Notes under the pieces: generated by a model
Seen by the model: only the letters and a program-made list of their open reading frames with translations
Database searches by the model: none
What the model was told of the DNA's origin: nothing
Shown: positions 9,412-21,000 of the stretch, piece by piece
How positions within the stretch are numbered: position 1 is the stretch's first letter
Layout: each line of letters begins with the position of its first letter
Translations under genes and position numbers: made by a program
Assembly (NCBI GenBank): GCA_032622095.1
Contig: CP136068.1
Span: 127,167,989-127,231,988, forward strand
Reading direction: 5' to 3'
From: Siphonodentalium dalli
Lineage: Eukaryota; Mollusca; Scaphopoda; Gadilida; Siphonodentaliidae
Length of the DNA: 64,000 nucleotides

Positions 9412-9426
9412 ATTACTACTAACCAT

Positions 9427-10264
9427 CAATCATAACACATCATCAACTGTGTCCCGGATTATCTGTTACACATGCCGTGTTGGAGACAATGCAAAGGGAA
9501 CGCGATCAACAAATCTATCAACCTATCGGTCAACAGTGATACGTCGAAAGTGATACTTACATGTATATGTAATTTTCTTTAGTTTTCACAAAACGGTAAT
9601 ACATTGCTGTATATATCAAACTGCCATCAAACAGTTAATCAACCGCGGTTAAAATATGGCAGTCAGAAAAAAAAGAATGTTCTGTATTTATCTTAGTGAG
9701 GCTGGTGTATGTAATTTGTTTGTAATAGGCTCTCAGGGTAGATCACGACACTTTGCATGAAACACCAAAAGATAATTATACAGTTGTTTCTACAGTTAAT
9801 CCCCTTTGTATGCACATCACTGGCAACACTTTGCACCGCACATTTATGATACCCGTGTGTTCTGACCAGTGATCATAAACAACAGGTTAATCAGTCGAAT
9901 GTGAATGGTGCGCAAGGGATTAATTGTTGGTTCGGCTTTGTTGCCAACTAAGACATAGGACGAAATTATATGTATGCTATGATCGCTGTGACAACAGATA
10001 CTTCAAGTTTGATATCTGTCTTAGCAACTTTAACCCTAATTTCTGGTGTCGCTTAGATATGTATTGTTACTGTGATATATACTAATAATACTAGCTCGTT
10101 TTACCTGCATATGTGGTTAGGTTTTACATTATATAACAACAATAAAAAAAATGAGAATATCCTTCCATTTCCCCAATTATATACCCTCAATTAAATTTGG
10201 CAAATCATTTTGAAATTTGGCAAATTTTTTAGCAAGAGACAATTTGGGTCCAGCGCCAACCATG
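9427..10264. other. Right portion of the split hAT element
   Basis: Non-coding. Resembles the interior and right end of the hAT copy at 52777-53730 and carries TTTGGCAAA motifs at 10195-10240. Confidence 0.6.
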
Positions 10265-10429
10265 ATCACCGGAAGCGGATGATCGACGTAATGTACGTCA
10301 TCTTTCTTGGCGACAACGTCAACAAGAATAGTCCCGGCTTGCATTCCACTGGAGGTATACACTAATATGTATTCAATGGCTGGGATTCCATTGAATACAT
10401 GTGACTCACGTCAATGGGTGTAGAATAAT

Positions 10430-11600
10430 CTGTGTTATTCGACATTATAGGCCCGGAACTTACAACGAATGGAAACATTAAATCTTTGTAATTCATTAGT
10501 TAGCAGGGACGTGGCTAGAGGCAGTAGAGGGTCCCTGTTAGGGTGTTCATCTAGTTTCTAAATGCACCCCCTTCCAGTAGCTTCTATTTGCACCCTCATG
10601 TTAGGTTCGAGTTTTCATCGAGTTTACAACGGGTTCTTCCAACTGCTGGATATGACAACCCCATAGTTTATATTTTTTCATCTGGTGACATTTCAGTTCA
10701 CAAATATGGCCGAAATTATTTAAATGATCTAAATATGCGGGGTTTTGTCTGAAAACAATTTACACACTAAATACTACAAAAATGTGAACCAATTTCTGGA
10801 ATGAAATTTCCAACAGGTAGTGTCGGGCAAGACTTTTCCAAATGTTAAAAGTGTGAGAGAACAGAACATGTGATCTTCGGATGTAGCCCAGTATGTTCGT
10901 GGATATAGAGCACGCATAATTATTTATCTTTTCTTGCGATGTTTTGTATAAGAATTGTCATTACAAATTTCTCCCTTGATTGCCAACACGTGCAATTGTA
11001 TACATTTTTCTCTGTAGAATGGTTTGACCGAGGTTGAGAGACACCGCCAACAAAACAAATCCCTCCCTGATGACAAATGCATTTACAATGCATGACACGT
11101 TATACTCATCATCCGGTCTCCTGTTCGTTTTGCACGAGTGGAGCTATAATCAATTATCTCTGTGAACAAATAAAAAACAGCCACTCCACATGAAATCACT
11201 GGGCGCGGAAGTCTTAATTATATTATAATTAATCCCTTAATCAGTCCCTTCAACCGGTCCCTAACCCTTTTTTAGTATTTAGTGTGTAAATTGTTTTCAA
11301 AGAAAAACCCGCATATTTAGATAATTTAAATAATTTCGGCCAAACTTGTGGACTGAAATGGTCACCAGATGAAAACAATCTAAACTTATGGGTTGTCATA
11401 TCCAACAGTTGGAAGAACACGTTGTAAACTCGAGGAAATCTCCAACCTAACATGGGGGTGCAAATAGAAGTTACTGGAAGGGGGTGCATTTGGAAACTAT
11501 AGATGAACACCCTAACAGGGACCATCTAGCCACGTCCCTGCTAACTAATGATTTACACTTTCCATTCATTGTACAGTTCCGGACCTATAATTTCGAAAAA
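10430..11600. mobile_element. Foldback element with ~350-bp inverted arms
   Basis: Arm 10446-10797 matches the reverse complement of 11260-11592 (TTAGTTAGCAGGGACGTGGC, TGCACCCCCTTCCAGTA, ACAATTTACACACTAAATAC). The loop is about 460 bp and non-coding. Ends and target duplication are not resolved. It abuts the outer inverted arm at 11605. Confidence 0.8.
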
Positions 11601-11604
11601 CACA

Positions 11605-12004
11605 GAATAGCTCATACTTTAAATACGACATTAGAACATAAAACACAAACAAACATAAACATTTTCACCCTTGCACATACACCCCCACCCTAAAGATGAT
11701 CAATGTGCCGGCCTGTCCGAATGATAATTGGGATATTTTCAAGCAGAAACGGTCAAAATGTGAAGCATATCATTCGCATCTTTGACATCCCAGCTCTGGT
11801 TTTATTTGGCGACATCTCATCGCAGGATCGATCTGCGGCTTTGATACCCGATATTATGGTGGGTACCCACACTTGGACGCAGATAGTATTTTTGCGAACC
11901 GCTCTGCAAGCTAGACAATTTTATGGTTAATTAAACATATATTTTTCTATTGATACACACATTATCCGCCATCTATGACTGATAATTATGTTTCAAACGA
12001 ATTA
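11605..12004 (-). repeat. Outer inverted-repeat arm, right
   Basis: Partner of the arm at 853-1240. Before the hAT and Polinton arrived, the arms would have lain about 1.6 kb apart, with the foldback at 10430-11600 between them. It is probably an old TIR element of unknown superfamily. Confidence 0.85.
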
Positions 12005-12489
12005 CCTAACGTCAAAAAGTGTCTACTATTTATGATAAAATTGGAAATGAGTCAGAATATCTATTAATTTTATCGGGGTGAGAGCAAACTATGGTTGGTA
12101 TCCCATTGAGGGAACATTCCGCTTTGCGAAATTATGTTTTGAATAGTGGATATCACCATTTAACTGGGAGATATATAGCTTCATCTGAGGGAAGTTATGT
12201 TCATTTATCAAACCGCATGGTCTGTTTGGTGATACCCTCGTGTTTGGCGATACCACATACACAGGGGTGTTGAACAAACTTCATATAGTGTGTGAGCAAA
12301 GTCTTATTAATTTCCCTTAGTAAATGCAGCCAAAACATACTCCAAAACTTGTTATTGAGAAAATTGACCGTTGATTATTCATTCATATCCATCTAAAACA
12401 TATTTGTTTATTCGCTGGAATCCATATCTATATCTAAATACAATTTAAATATAGTGAAATATTTAAATTATTTATATAGCCATTATTGT
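12005..12489. other. No gene seen
   Basis: AT-rich spacer. Short frames near 12089-12277 on both strands have no recognisable content. Confidence 0.4.
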
Positions 12490-12620
12490 TAGTCAGGGGT
12501 GCCGGGTAGACGGCTGTCATAGGCCACGGCACTCCACACAATACGTATACGAATTCACTTATATTATAATGTATTAATGTGTAATGTATTGCGAAATACA
12601 AAATATCCTATCCTATCCCC
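12490..12620 (+). repeat. Probable LINE 3' tail
   Basis: Short block ending GCGAAATACAAAATATCC with repeated TATCC units, typical of Jockey/CR1-type LINE 3' ends. No upstream ORF remains. Confidence 0.4.
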
Positions 12621-12839
12621 TTTTACATGTATTTCAATGCCACAATTACCTGTTGAATTTATGGTCCCATTTTGGCCGCCATCTTGGATTTGGGTGAAAA
12701 TTCCTCAACTCAAGTATACAGGGAATCCTAGCTGGGGTATTTCCTTCACATAAATATGTATGGGTGGAGTTATAATAACAATAACACCCACTGATTCGAG
12801 GCTCAGCGAGATCAATATTAGGCTCAACCTATTATCAAA

Positions 12840-13525
12840 TAAATGTTTCAATTCCAAAATTATCGATTTTTTTGCAAAAATTAACAGTTTTTACCCCAAA
12901 ATGGCAATAAAACCTTCATATCCTATATGTGCATCCTAGCTACTACTGGGATAATTGGGAAATAGTAATCTTTGAAAAAGGTTTTGAGACATCTATATAA
13001 CGGGTTGTCATAATACGCTTTGCTTCATAAAATTACATGCTTTAAATGTCAGCTCTATGGGGAAAAACATCAATATTTGGCGAAATTTGGTCCGTTTCCA
13101 TGACAACAGCTGAATAAACCGCATCAATTACCCAACACAGAAGTCCGGATTAAAAGTGCATGTCATAAAAAACAAATTTCAAAAAGTTATATTGTGTCGC
13201 AAGGGTTATAGGAGTTCATTTCTTTCCAATAACGGCATTTTTTTGTATTTTTAAATATCGTTTCCATGGTAACAGGTATTTCTCTTGGTATTGGGCCTTT
13301 TCGGCAGTTTTATCCAAATTAATTTAAGTACACGTATGATGCAATCATACTAATGCATAAATTATTACTGTAACCAATGTAGTATTCAATAAATGTTCCA
13401 ATTCCAAAATTATCGCATTTTTTGCAAAAATCACCATTTTTCACCCCAAAATGGCAATAAAGACCCGTATAACCTATATGTGTATCCTATTTAATACTGG
13501 AATCGTTGGAACATAGTTATAGTGG
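12840..13525 (+). repeat. Diverged direct repeat, ~550-bp period
   Basis: A ~130-bp block (TTCCAATTCCAAAATTATCG ... CCCCAAAATGGCAATAAA) occurs at 12847-12975 and 13392-13520. It is part of an unclassified repeat; no coding. Confidence 0.6.
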
Positions 13526-13918
13526 ACAAATCATCAATAAATGATCTTCAACGTCTGTTCCTGCAGTCCTAGAATGGGCTTAAATTAGTTTCTACCATTT
13601 GCGGAAATGGTTTAATATCAAATTGTGTCTACATTGTATACATTCTGTTTCCATGGCAACGGCACCACTTTAACATTTTACAGCAGGGCGTAACGTGAAG
13701 CCTACATCTTCTACTTTCATATAATGTATAATTTTTCCATGTGTAAAGAAAAAAATTAAACTCGAAAAATAAGCCCCGTTGGGGCCCCAAGACCGCTCAT
13801 CTATATGGCCTCGCCTAATATTTATCTCACTTCGCCTCACATGACACCATATCCGACCACTAAGCGTCCCGTAACTTATAATATTTCTGTTTGAAAATTT
13901 TAAAACAGGGAAATTACT
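13526..13918. other. No gene seen
   Basis: Non-coding spacer between the 12.8-13.5 kb repeat and the first TTAA MITE. Confidence 0.4.
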
Positions 13919-14179
13919 TTAACCCTTTCTTATACTAAATACTCATTGACAAGTAGCTCCCTCAGGGAATGTTCAGATAATAAGTTCATAGGTCGTTTGT
14001 TAAACTTACTATCTGAACATTTCCCACTAATAACTATGAATTATTCTGCTCTTGTATTATTATTTTTATGTCTGTCGTCTGCTTTTGTTACCTGAACACC
14101 CCCCCAATGAATAATAGGCTATTCCAATATACCCTTTTATAACTGAGTGGGAGCATCCATTTAGTATGGAAAGGGGTAA
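13919..14179 (+). mobile_element. TTAA MITE, family B, copy 1
   Basis: Starts TTAACCCTTTC and ends AAAGGGGTAA, with a central palindrome around GTTCAGATAATAAGTTCA. Related copies are at 47975, 50878 and 57883. TTAA ends followed by CCCTTT suggest piggyBac-type mobilisation. Confidence 0.7.
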
Positions 14180-14247
14180 CTGGTAAATTTATATTAGAGT
14201 ATATAAAGCCTTTAGATTAGTATTTTTTGAATGTTACGACATATCTT

Positions 14248-14410
14248 AAAGGTACAAAATCCGATTCCATGGTCCCAGTATCATCAGGTTTCAACAAGAA
14301 CATTGATAGCTCATAACTCTGAGCTTTGACAGGTGGGTTCCTCGACTTGAATCAAATTTTATTACCCCCCCGAAGCCAAAGAAATAGTAATTTATTAGTT
14401 TTAATTAGGA
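14248..14410 (+). mobile_element. Half copy of the AGGTACTCAACCCG foldback family
   Basis: Shares TTAAAGGTAC and the block GAGCTTTGAC...CTCGACT...CCCCGAAGCCAAAGAAATAG with the complete copy at 22366-22842. Confidence 0.6.
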
Positions 14411-14467
14411 TTATGTATTTTTAACCCATCTTTCAAATTATTGGAGGTTCAAATACACCATGTCCGT

Positions 14468-14728
14468 TTAACCCTTTAATGAAGGCAGCTGTTCTATTGC
14501 AGCATTAAAAACCCTGTGCCAGTACATACCCTTACAAATGGTAGTCTCTCGTAGGGAGCCTCATATCTTTAAATCAATACATTAGCATACAAGGTCAAGG
14601 TAAATACTGTTAGGCCAATGTATTTTCGTATATGTGAGGCTCCCTATGGACGACTCGCATATATAAGAGAATACATTGGCACAGCGTTTTCACAAACATT
14701 AAGGAAGCACCAGTCATGAAAGGGTTAA
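14468..14728 (+). mobile_element. TTAA MITE, family A, copy 1
   Basis: TTAACCCTTT...AAAGGGTTAA with internal hairpins of the CCAATGCATTCTCTTATATA type. It ends 38 bp from the NOM1 polyadenylation signal. Confidence 0.8.
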
Positions 14729-14766
14729 AAATAACAATACTAGTAGTCATACAATAAGAACTAATA

Positions 14767-14772
14767 TTTTAT
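14767..14772 (-). promoter_or_regulatory. Polyadenylation signal AATAAA for NOM1
   Basis: AATAAA on the minus strand starts 3 nt after the TGA stop, so the 3' UTR is probably very short. A TTAA MITE begins 38 bp further on. Confidence 0.6.
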
Positions 14773-14775
14773 TCG

Positions 14776-15048
14776 TCACAACAATGATCTCGATGCGGAG
14801 AGTATTTTATCGACCAATCCGATCCTCTCAACAAGCACAGGATCAAGTGGAACGTCCTTCTTACGTTTCGCTAAAAAGTGGTGCATAAACAATACAAGTC
14901 CTTCATGGAGAGTCCTCAGTTTGGAGATTGCAGCGATCCGTTTGAACACTTCCTTGCAGGTGGATTCTGGGTATTTTAATAGAAGATCGGACAATACTTG
15001 TTTCAGGAGCCGCACCATGAATTTATCAAGAGTTCCAAATTCCAGAAC
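14776..15048 (-). CDS. NOM1: NOM1 exon 14 (C-terminus and stop)
   Basis: 90 codons plus TGA, acceptor ATTTTTCAG|GTTCTG. Encodes VLEFGTLDKFMVRLLKQVL, LRTLHEGLVLFMHHFLAKR and a short charged tail, matching the end of NOM1. Confidence 0.95.
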   Translation of the reverse strand, partial: VLEFGTLDKFMVRLLKQVLSDLLLKYPESTCKEVFKRIAAISKLRTLHEGLVLFMHHFLAKRKKDVPLDPVLVERIGLVDKILSASRSLL

Positions 15049-18000
15049 CTGAAAAATATAACATGAGAATCACTACTCTAGTGTTTCAAAAAATCATGCA
15101 TGTTTAACCCTTTCAGTGCCAAGTACGATTTTTGTATCAACCCATATTTTCTTAATCATTTTTCAAATTTATTGATTATAATAATGTGATACATTGATGG
15201 AAAGAGCTCTTAGAGGGGGGGCAATGGGGGGGGGGGGTCAGGGGTGTTATTTCTCCATTAATTTCTCCATTAATGCCAGCTGTATATGGTTAGACACCAG
15301 TTATATATATACACATACAGTAATGTCCTAAATAATTGACCCCTAAACCACAGAAGAATTATGGGAATCTTTTTTCAGGATTTAGTTGAATGGCAACAAG
15401 CCATATTTCCGGCTAAATCCTGAAAAATTTCCCATAATTCTGCTGTTATTAAAGGGTCATAGACTTCAATTGCATGTAGTTAAGACATTGTGCTTTCTGA
15501 AATGTTAAGATTGGCGTGGCTGTAATATGCCCTATCACTAACACGCTGCCTTTTTGGATCCACCAGGTCCGGTTCTGTGATTTCATAGATTCATCCAGGC
15601 CCGGTTCCATGGTTTCAGTGCTACAGGTGAAAGTTTTGGAGTAGCATTTCCATATATGGAGCTTTTGAATTATTCATGACTTCCATATATAGAAAGTTAA
15701 GTAAAACCACGGAACTGGACCTGGTGGATCAAAAATGGTCGCAAATAACATTAGTTGAGCGCTACATTCTTTCAGTGAGAAAAGTGTCCGGGTGATGACT
15801 TCAGCCTTCAAAATATGGTGCCGGACATTTGGAGTAAACAATATCTATTCCCAATACAAAACAAAATTATTGTTTTAACAAAATGCTAATGGATGATTAT
15901 GGGTGATTGGAATGGGATGAGACAACAAGCTTATTGTGGCTTTTTGTAAGTCCTCTCCCGGGACATTTGCATATTTGTCCTCATTCTGCATGGCCTCATC
16001 TGCTATGGGAGACCTAGACTAATATTTAATTTCCCAGATGATGAAGATGGTGATGTGGACCAATTGGGCACCTCGATTATGCATTGTGGCATCTGCCAAT
16101 TTGGGGATTTTGTGAAATTTGATTATGATATGATAACTTGAACAAATATCAACTGATTTATTATGATATTCGGTATATGTGACTTGGTTAATCAAGTTTG
16201 AAAACCAGCCAGGTCTGCATATATTGAGCAGAGTTACTGCCCTTAACTTAGGGGATAAACATGCTGTATGGTGTGATTTTGGGACATTTATCGTTTTATG
16301 ATGGAAAATGCAGTTATTTCGGCAAAGTGAGTGGAGCCAGTAAAACTGATATTTTTCATCGCAAATCCACAGATAAACATCACACAATCACACCAGACAG
16401 CTGGAAAGTTTCTTTATTGTCGAATTTCTATAGAAACTTCTTCACATAGATTCTATTTCTTTTTTAGTTTAGTTTCTCTATATTCCCAAATTGGCAGACG
16501 ACACATTTCATAATCAAGGATCCTGATGGGTGTACATCACAATATTCACATTTGAGAACTTCAATCTGAGTCTATGTCTCCAATAGCAGATGAAGCCATG
16601 CAGAATGAGGTCCCCAGAGGGTGAATTTATGATGCTAGCCCACTTTGCAGGATAGCGTCACTAAATTCACCCTCTGGGGACCTGATTCTGACAATGACAG
16701 GCACATTAAACTCAGGCTTGCCTCATTGCCTGTGATAAGCATACGGATCAAATTCCTGACAAATATAAGAAATGTTAATAGTTATGTTCACAAACATACT
16801 GTCCGACACAATGACAGACTCAGACACAAACTACCGGACATTGTGCTATTTTGCATCTGATAATGTATGATGTCAGGTATGATTTGAACTTACCTTGAGG
16901 ATTGATAATGAGACGGCTTTCGTGACTATAAGATGAGTAAGTAGAGAACCGAGATGCTGCCGATTGTTCTCAGAAATACTCGACATCTCTTTAAATTTAT
17001 CCCACATGTGGAACTGAAATGTCATCTGTCAAAAGAAAAATGTACACGATATCATTGATGGACTTCTAAGATGCTGCACAAAGAAAAGCATGTTTAACCC
17101 TTTACCCAACAAAGGCCAAAAACGCCCAAATAAAGCTTCATTGATTTTTTTACCCTGTGCCAATGCATTCTCTTATATATGCGAGTCGACCATAGGTCGC
17201 CTCGCATATATATAAGAGAATGCATCGGCCTAACAATTTTTTTATAATTTTTTTTTAAATAAATGTTTCTTACCGGTACAATTTTTAGGACATAAAATAA
17301 AAAACATCCATTACCCTGCAGGGAGCCCCACATATATATAGAAGCATATAGAAGAGTGTCGTCTGCTCATGGTTGTCTGGGGATCTGTATGGGTGAAATG
17401 ATAAAATTGTTAAAGAATACAAGAAAAAATTATTAAAATTGTAAAAAATTGTTAGGCCAATGCATTCTCTTATATATGCGAGGCGACCTATGGTCGACTC
17501 GCATATATAAGAGAATGCATTGGCACAGGGTAAAAAATATCCATGCTATATTACCTTAACCCTTTACCCAACAAAGGCCAAAAACGCCCAAATAAAGCTT
17601 CAACAGCCTAAAATATCTTCGGTCTGTCTCAATAACACCATACAAATATGGATATCATTGGAACCGGTTCATTGACTACATTGTGATGGTTACAGTTATG
17701 CCCTGTGCCAATGCATTCTCTTATATATGCGAGTCGAACATAGGTCGCCTCGCATATATAAGAGAATGCATTGGCCTAAAAAAATCTTTTTTAACACTTT
17801 TTACCATTTTTTCTTACATTCTTTAACAATTTTATAATTTTTTCTTTCATTTTTTAACATTTTTTATAATATTTTTCTACATTCTTTGATAATTTTATCA
17901 TTTTTAATATGTGTTAAGCCAATGCATTCTCTTATATATGCGAGGCGACCTATGGTCGACTCGCATATATAAGAGAATGCATTGGCACAGGGCCGTTCTG

Positions 18001-21000
18001 TTGGGTAAAGGGTTAAAGAAGGTCTATCTCTTTCCCGAAAGTTTTACATAAGATTCTATCAATTAATTACAAAATTTCTTTAAAATTTCTTATCACATGA
18101 TCACATCCGCTGGACAGTTTTAGGGGCTATTTTTTTTAGAAAACTAATCCATGTTAAAATGTTCAGAACATACCAAGAGTGTACAAAGAAGGAGAACTCT
18201 ATCTTGTTAGCCTCAATCACTGCAACTTAAGAACAGTTCAGCTAAAGATTTCAACATGATCTTACGATCAAAATAAACCACTTTATTATGCCTTATAGAC
18301 AAATAATATACCCCAATCTTCAGTTTGATCGGTATTAGAGCTGAAACGGTTAGACGGTTAACTGGTTAGCATCCGGTTAGCGACGTAACCGGTTAGAAAA
18401 AAATGAACCGGATGTAACCGCATCCCGTTGTCAGTTGAATGTGAACGTGAATAATCCTCAAAATATTAGGTTAAATGATGCAAAACAATACTAAATCCTG
18501 TGTCACCGGTAGTAGAGTGCAATGCAAGCATTAATTGGTACACGCGGTCTGGAAGTGTCGGCGACCTTCAATCAATTCCGACCCTTTGAAGTTTTCTCTG
18601 ATCTTCCGACAAAAGCACATGTGCAGTCACTGTGTATCAAGTCTGAATGCACACAAGGAAGTGACAACGTAAAAGTGGCGTTGTGTGGCAATGCGTGCTT
18701 TCGTAACTTAATAGTTAATACTGCACGAAGCAACATGGATTCAAATTGAAATCACACCACGACATACTAAAACTGTTTTACAGTGGGGTTTATAAAAACT
18801 ATGTAAGTCGACAAAGTTTGATGATTGAGATCAGCTGCACAATGTCTTCACTCTTCCCGTTCTTCCTCCCTGTTGTGATCTAATATGATCAATTCAATTG
18901 AGAGACCAAACAGACATCGTAGTTGAAGCAACCCAAAACTTCTTCAATGATCTTCCCTTTTATCAAGGAAATTGATGCTCCATGCTACTCTGTAACTGGT
19001 TGTGCATGTGGGACTAATTGATACTCAATTTGGCAGTAATTTCTATATGTTAAGTGATTGCATACTAAAACCGAAATAGAGGTTTTTTTTACCAAAAAAA
19101 AACGAAACCGAAACGTAAATTCTATAACCTTCCAACACTAGTGTCCGCGATCATGATACCAACGAATAGCTCGAATACTGAATAGGACTGCGAGTCTGAC
19201 CTAACTGACCTTCCTCTTTGTTCTATAGTTATTACTTTCTTGTCTTTATATATAATTCATTGGAGGATATACCAATGATAATGATATATTACAGATCTTT
19301 AATATATAGTTTTGTTACTCGTTTTACCAATACCCATACTATTGTTACTCGTTTTACAAATGCCCAAACATATGCTGATCACGGCAAATAAGCGATCCCT
19401 CCTGCCATTCACAAATTTCACTTGCTCATTCCCCATCACGAGAGCCAGCAAAAGAACAGTGAATTCGTGTTTTTGAATATCGTTAAATGCTGTGAATAAG
19501 GTCTTTATTTCAGCTACTATTTCTCACCTAGGTTTGTCCCTGGAGCATGGCATAATGTCGACATAATTAGTGTGAGAGAAGTCCGCTAGAAATTAGCGGT
19601 TAACCGGTTGAAATCCGGTTAGCCCCAATGGTTAACCGGTTAGAAGAATGGGTCAACCGTTTCAGCTCTAATCTGTATTATATTTTAAAAAAATGGCTAT
19701 TTGTAAACTTGAAATAAGAATTTATAAAAATAATGTTGTTGTTGTAATTGTGACCTAGAAGATATAGACCATCCTTAATTATATATATGGAATATATATA
19801 TGGAATGTATGGTATTGTGTGTTAGTATGTTTTTGTTCAAACAAAGTTGATCTATATCTCTCTAAAATACTGTGTATAAAGTCTTATTCTATAAAAAATG
19901 GCTATTTGTAATCTTGAGATCGGGATTTATAAAAATTAGGTTGTTGTTGTACCTGTGACCTAGAAGAGATAGACCATCTTTAATTATATATATAGAATTT
20001 ATATGGAATGTATGGTATTGTGTGTTAATATGTTTTTGTTCTAACAAAGTTGATCTCTCTAAAATACTGTGTACAAAGTCTTATTCTATAATTCTAAAAT
20101 ATTCTGTTTTAAAAAATAAACCTTCAAAATGTCTTAGGGTGTTCCCCATTTAAAGATGCCCGGTCCATCCCGACACCAGAAAATAATTAAATCGGACCCA
20201 TGCGCCTATCAATCCTTTCATGGCGGGATGACATTATTTCTTATAATGAATATTACAAATCTGTCATTTGCACGAGAACCACCAAAAATATAAGATAGAA
20301 ATAAAACGAGCAATAAATTCTGAGATTGTTTCCGAACAGAGCCACACAGGAAGTTGAGAATGACATGTTGTCAATCAGACCTCTAATTATGGATTGCACA
20401 AGAAGCCTAATCAATTCATCAATTAGATTGGCTAGTCGGAAGATCACATAATTGTGTTGCAGGTGTTTTTTGCAAATATTGCCATTAGTGTCTGTTAGTG
20501 TTGTTGATTTCTCTTGGTACTTGTGCACCGAGGGTTAGCATTACAGTTATCAAACTCCATGTAGGGTTTACCTCCCTTGATGACTCGGTAAAACCGCTGC
20601 TACCGGCGACATTTTACCCACATTTGGTGGACTTCCGCAATATTAAGATATATACAAAGCGAGCAGAGCAACATGCTACCCTTGTTCGCACACAAAATAT
20701 CGAAGAAAAAAAAATTGTAAATTTTGAACCTTAAGTTTGAAAAGTCCCACTAAAACCGAAGAACTAAATTCCGAAATGGTGTGATTCGGTTCTCCGATTA
20801 TTTTATCAACACAAAAGTCTAAACGCACGTGTATGACATTGTCACAACTCGCACGGCAAGACAAACACAAGAGTTCTAATTTGCTGCAATTTTGACAAGT
20901 AGCTTACGAAAATTGTCAACAAAAATACCGCTCTGATTTTCCATTCTGTCATTATGTTTTAGTGCGGGAATTGTTCACAAAGCACATAGAAAATTTGACA

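Larger units (their letters stand above)
1634..9420. mobile_element. Polinton/Maverick-like element, compact with very long inverted arms
   Basis: Starts AGTAGTAATGGGGG and ends CCCCCATTACTACT. It is flanked by a perfect 6-bp duplication aaccat (1628-1633 and 9421-9426). AG...CT ends and 6-bp duplications are Polinton hallmarks. Length is 7787 bp including a LINE, against the usual 15-20 kb. Arms of 2023 and 1781 bp carry a minisatellite, a leader sequence, the C-terminal part of a protein-primed DNA polymerase B, a zinc-knuckle ORF and the 3' end of a basic ORF. No integrase, capsid, packaging ATPase or protease was found, so the element is non-autonomous or decayed. Confidence 0.88.
7640..9420 (-). 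repeat. Polinton inverted arm, right
   Basis: Partner of 1634-3656. It keeps the longer polymerase reading frame (8285-9241) and three minisatellite units. The inner edge lies inside the coding frame of the basic ORF 7429-7776. Confidence 0.92.
1531..10264. mobile_element. hAT-type non-autonomous element split by a Polinton
   Basis: Left terminus CAGGGTTCGCGCTG at 1531; right terminus CAGCGCCAACCATG ending at 10264. The flanks are atcaccag (1523-1530) and atcaccgg (10265-10272), an 8-bp duplication with one mismatch. Subterminal TTTGGCAAA motifs sit near both ends. Removing the Polinton and one copy of its duplication (1634-9426) leaves about 940 bp, the size of the related copy at 52777-53730. 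No transposase ORF was seen. Confidence 0.85.

Noticed and set aside
15217-15245. G-rich tract as a regulatory quadruplex
   Set aside because: Simple-sequence growth at the edge of a TTAA repeat explains it; no positional link to a promoter.
17094-18016. CRISPR-like repeated palindromes
   Set aside because: Eukaryotic context, TTAA ends and dispersed copies show they are MITE hairpins, not spacer arrays.
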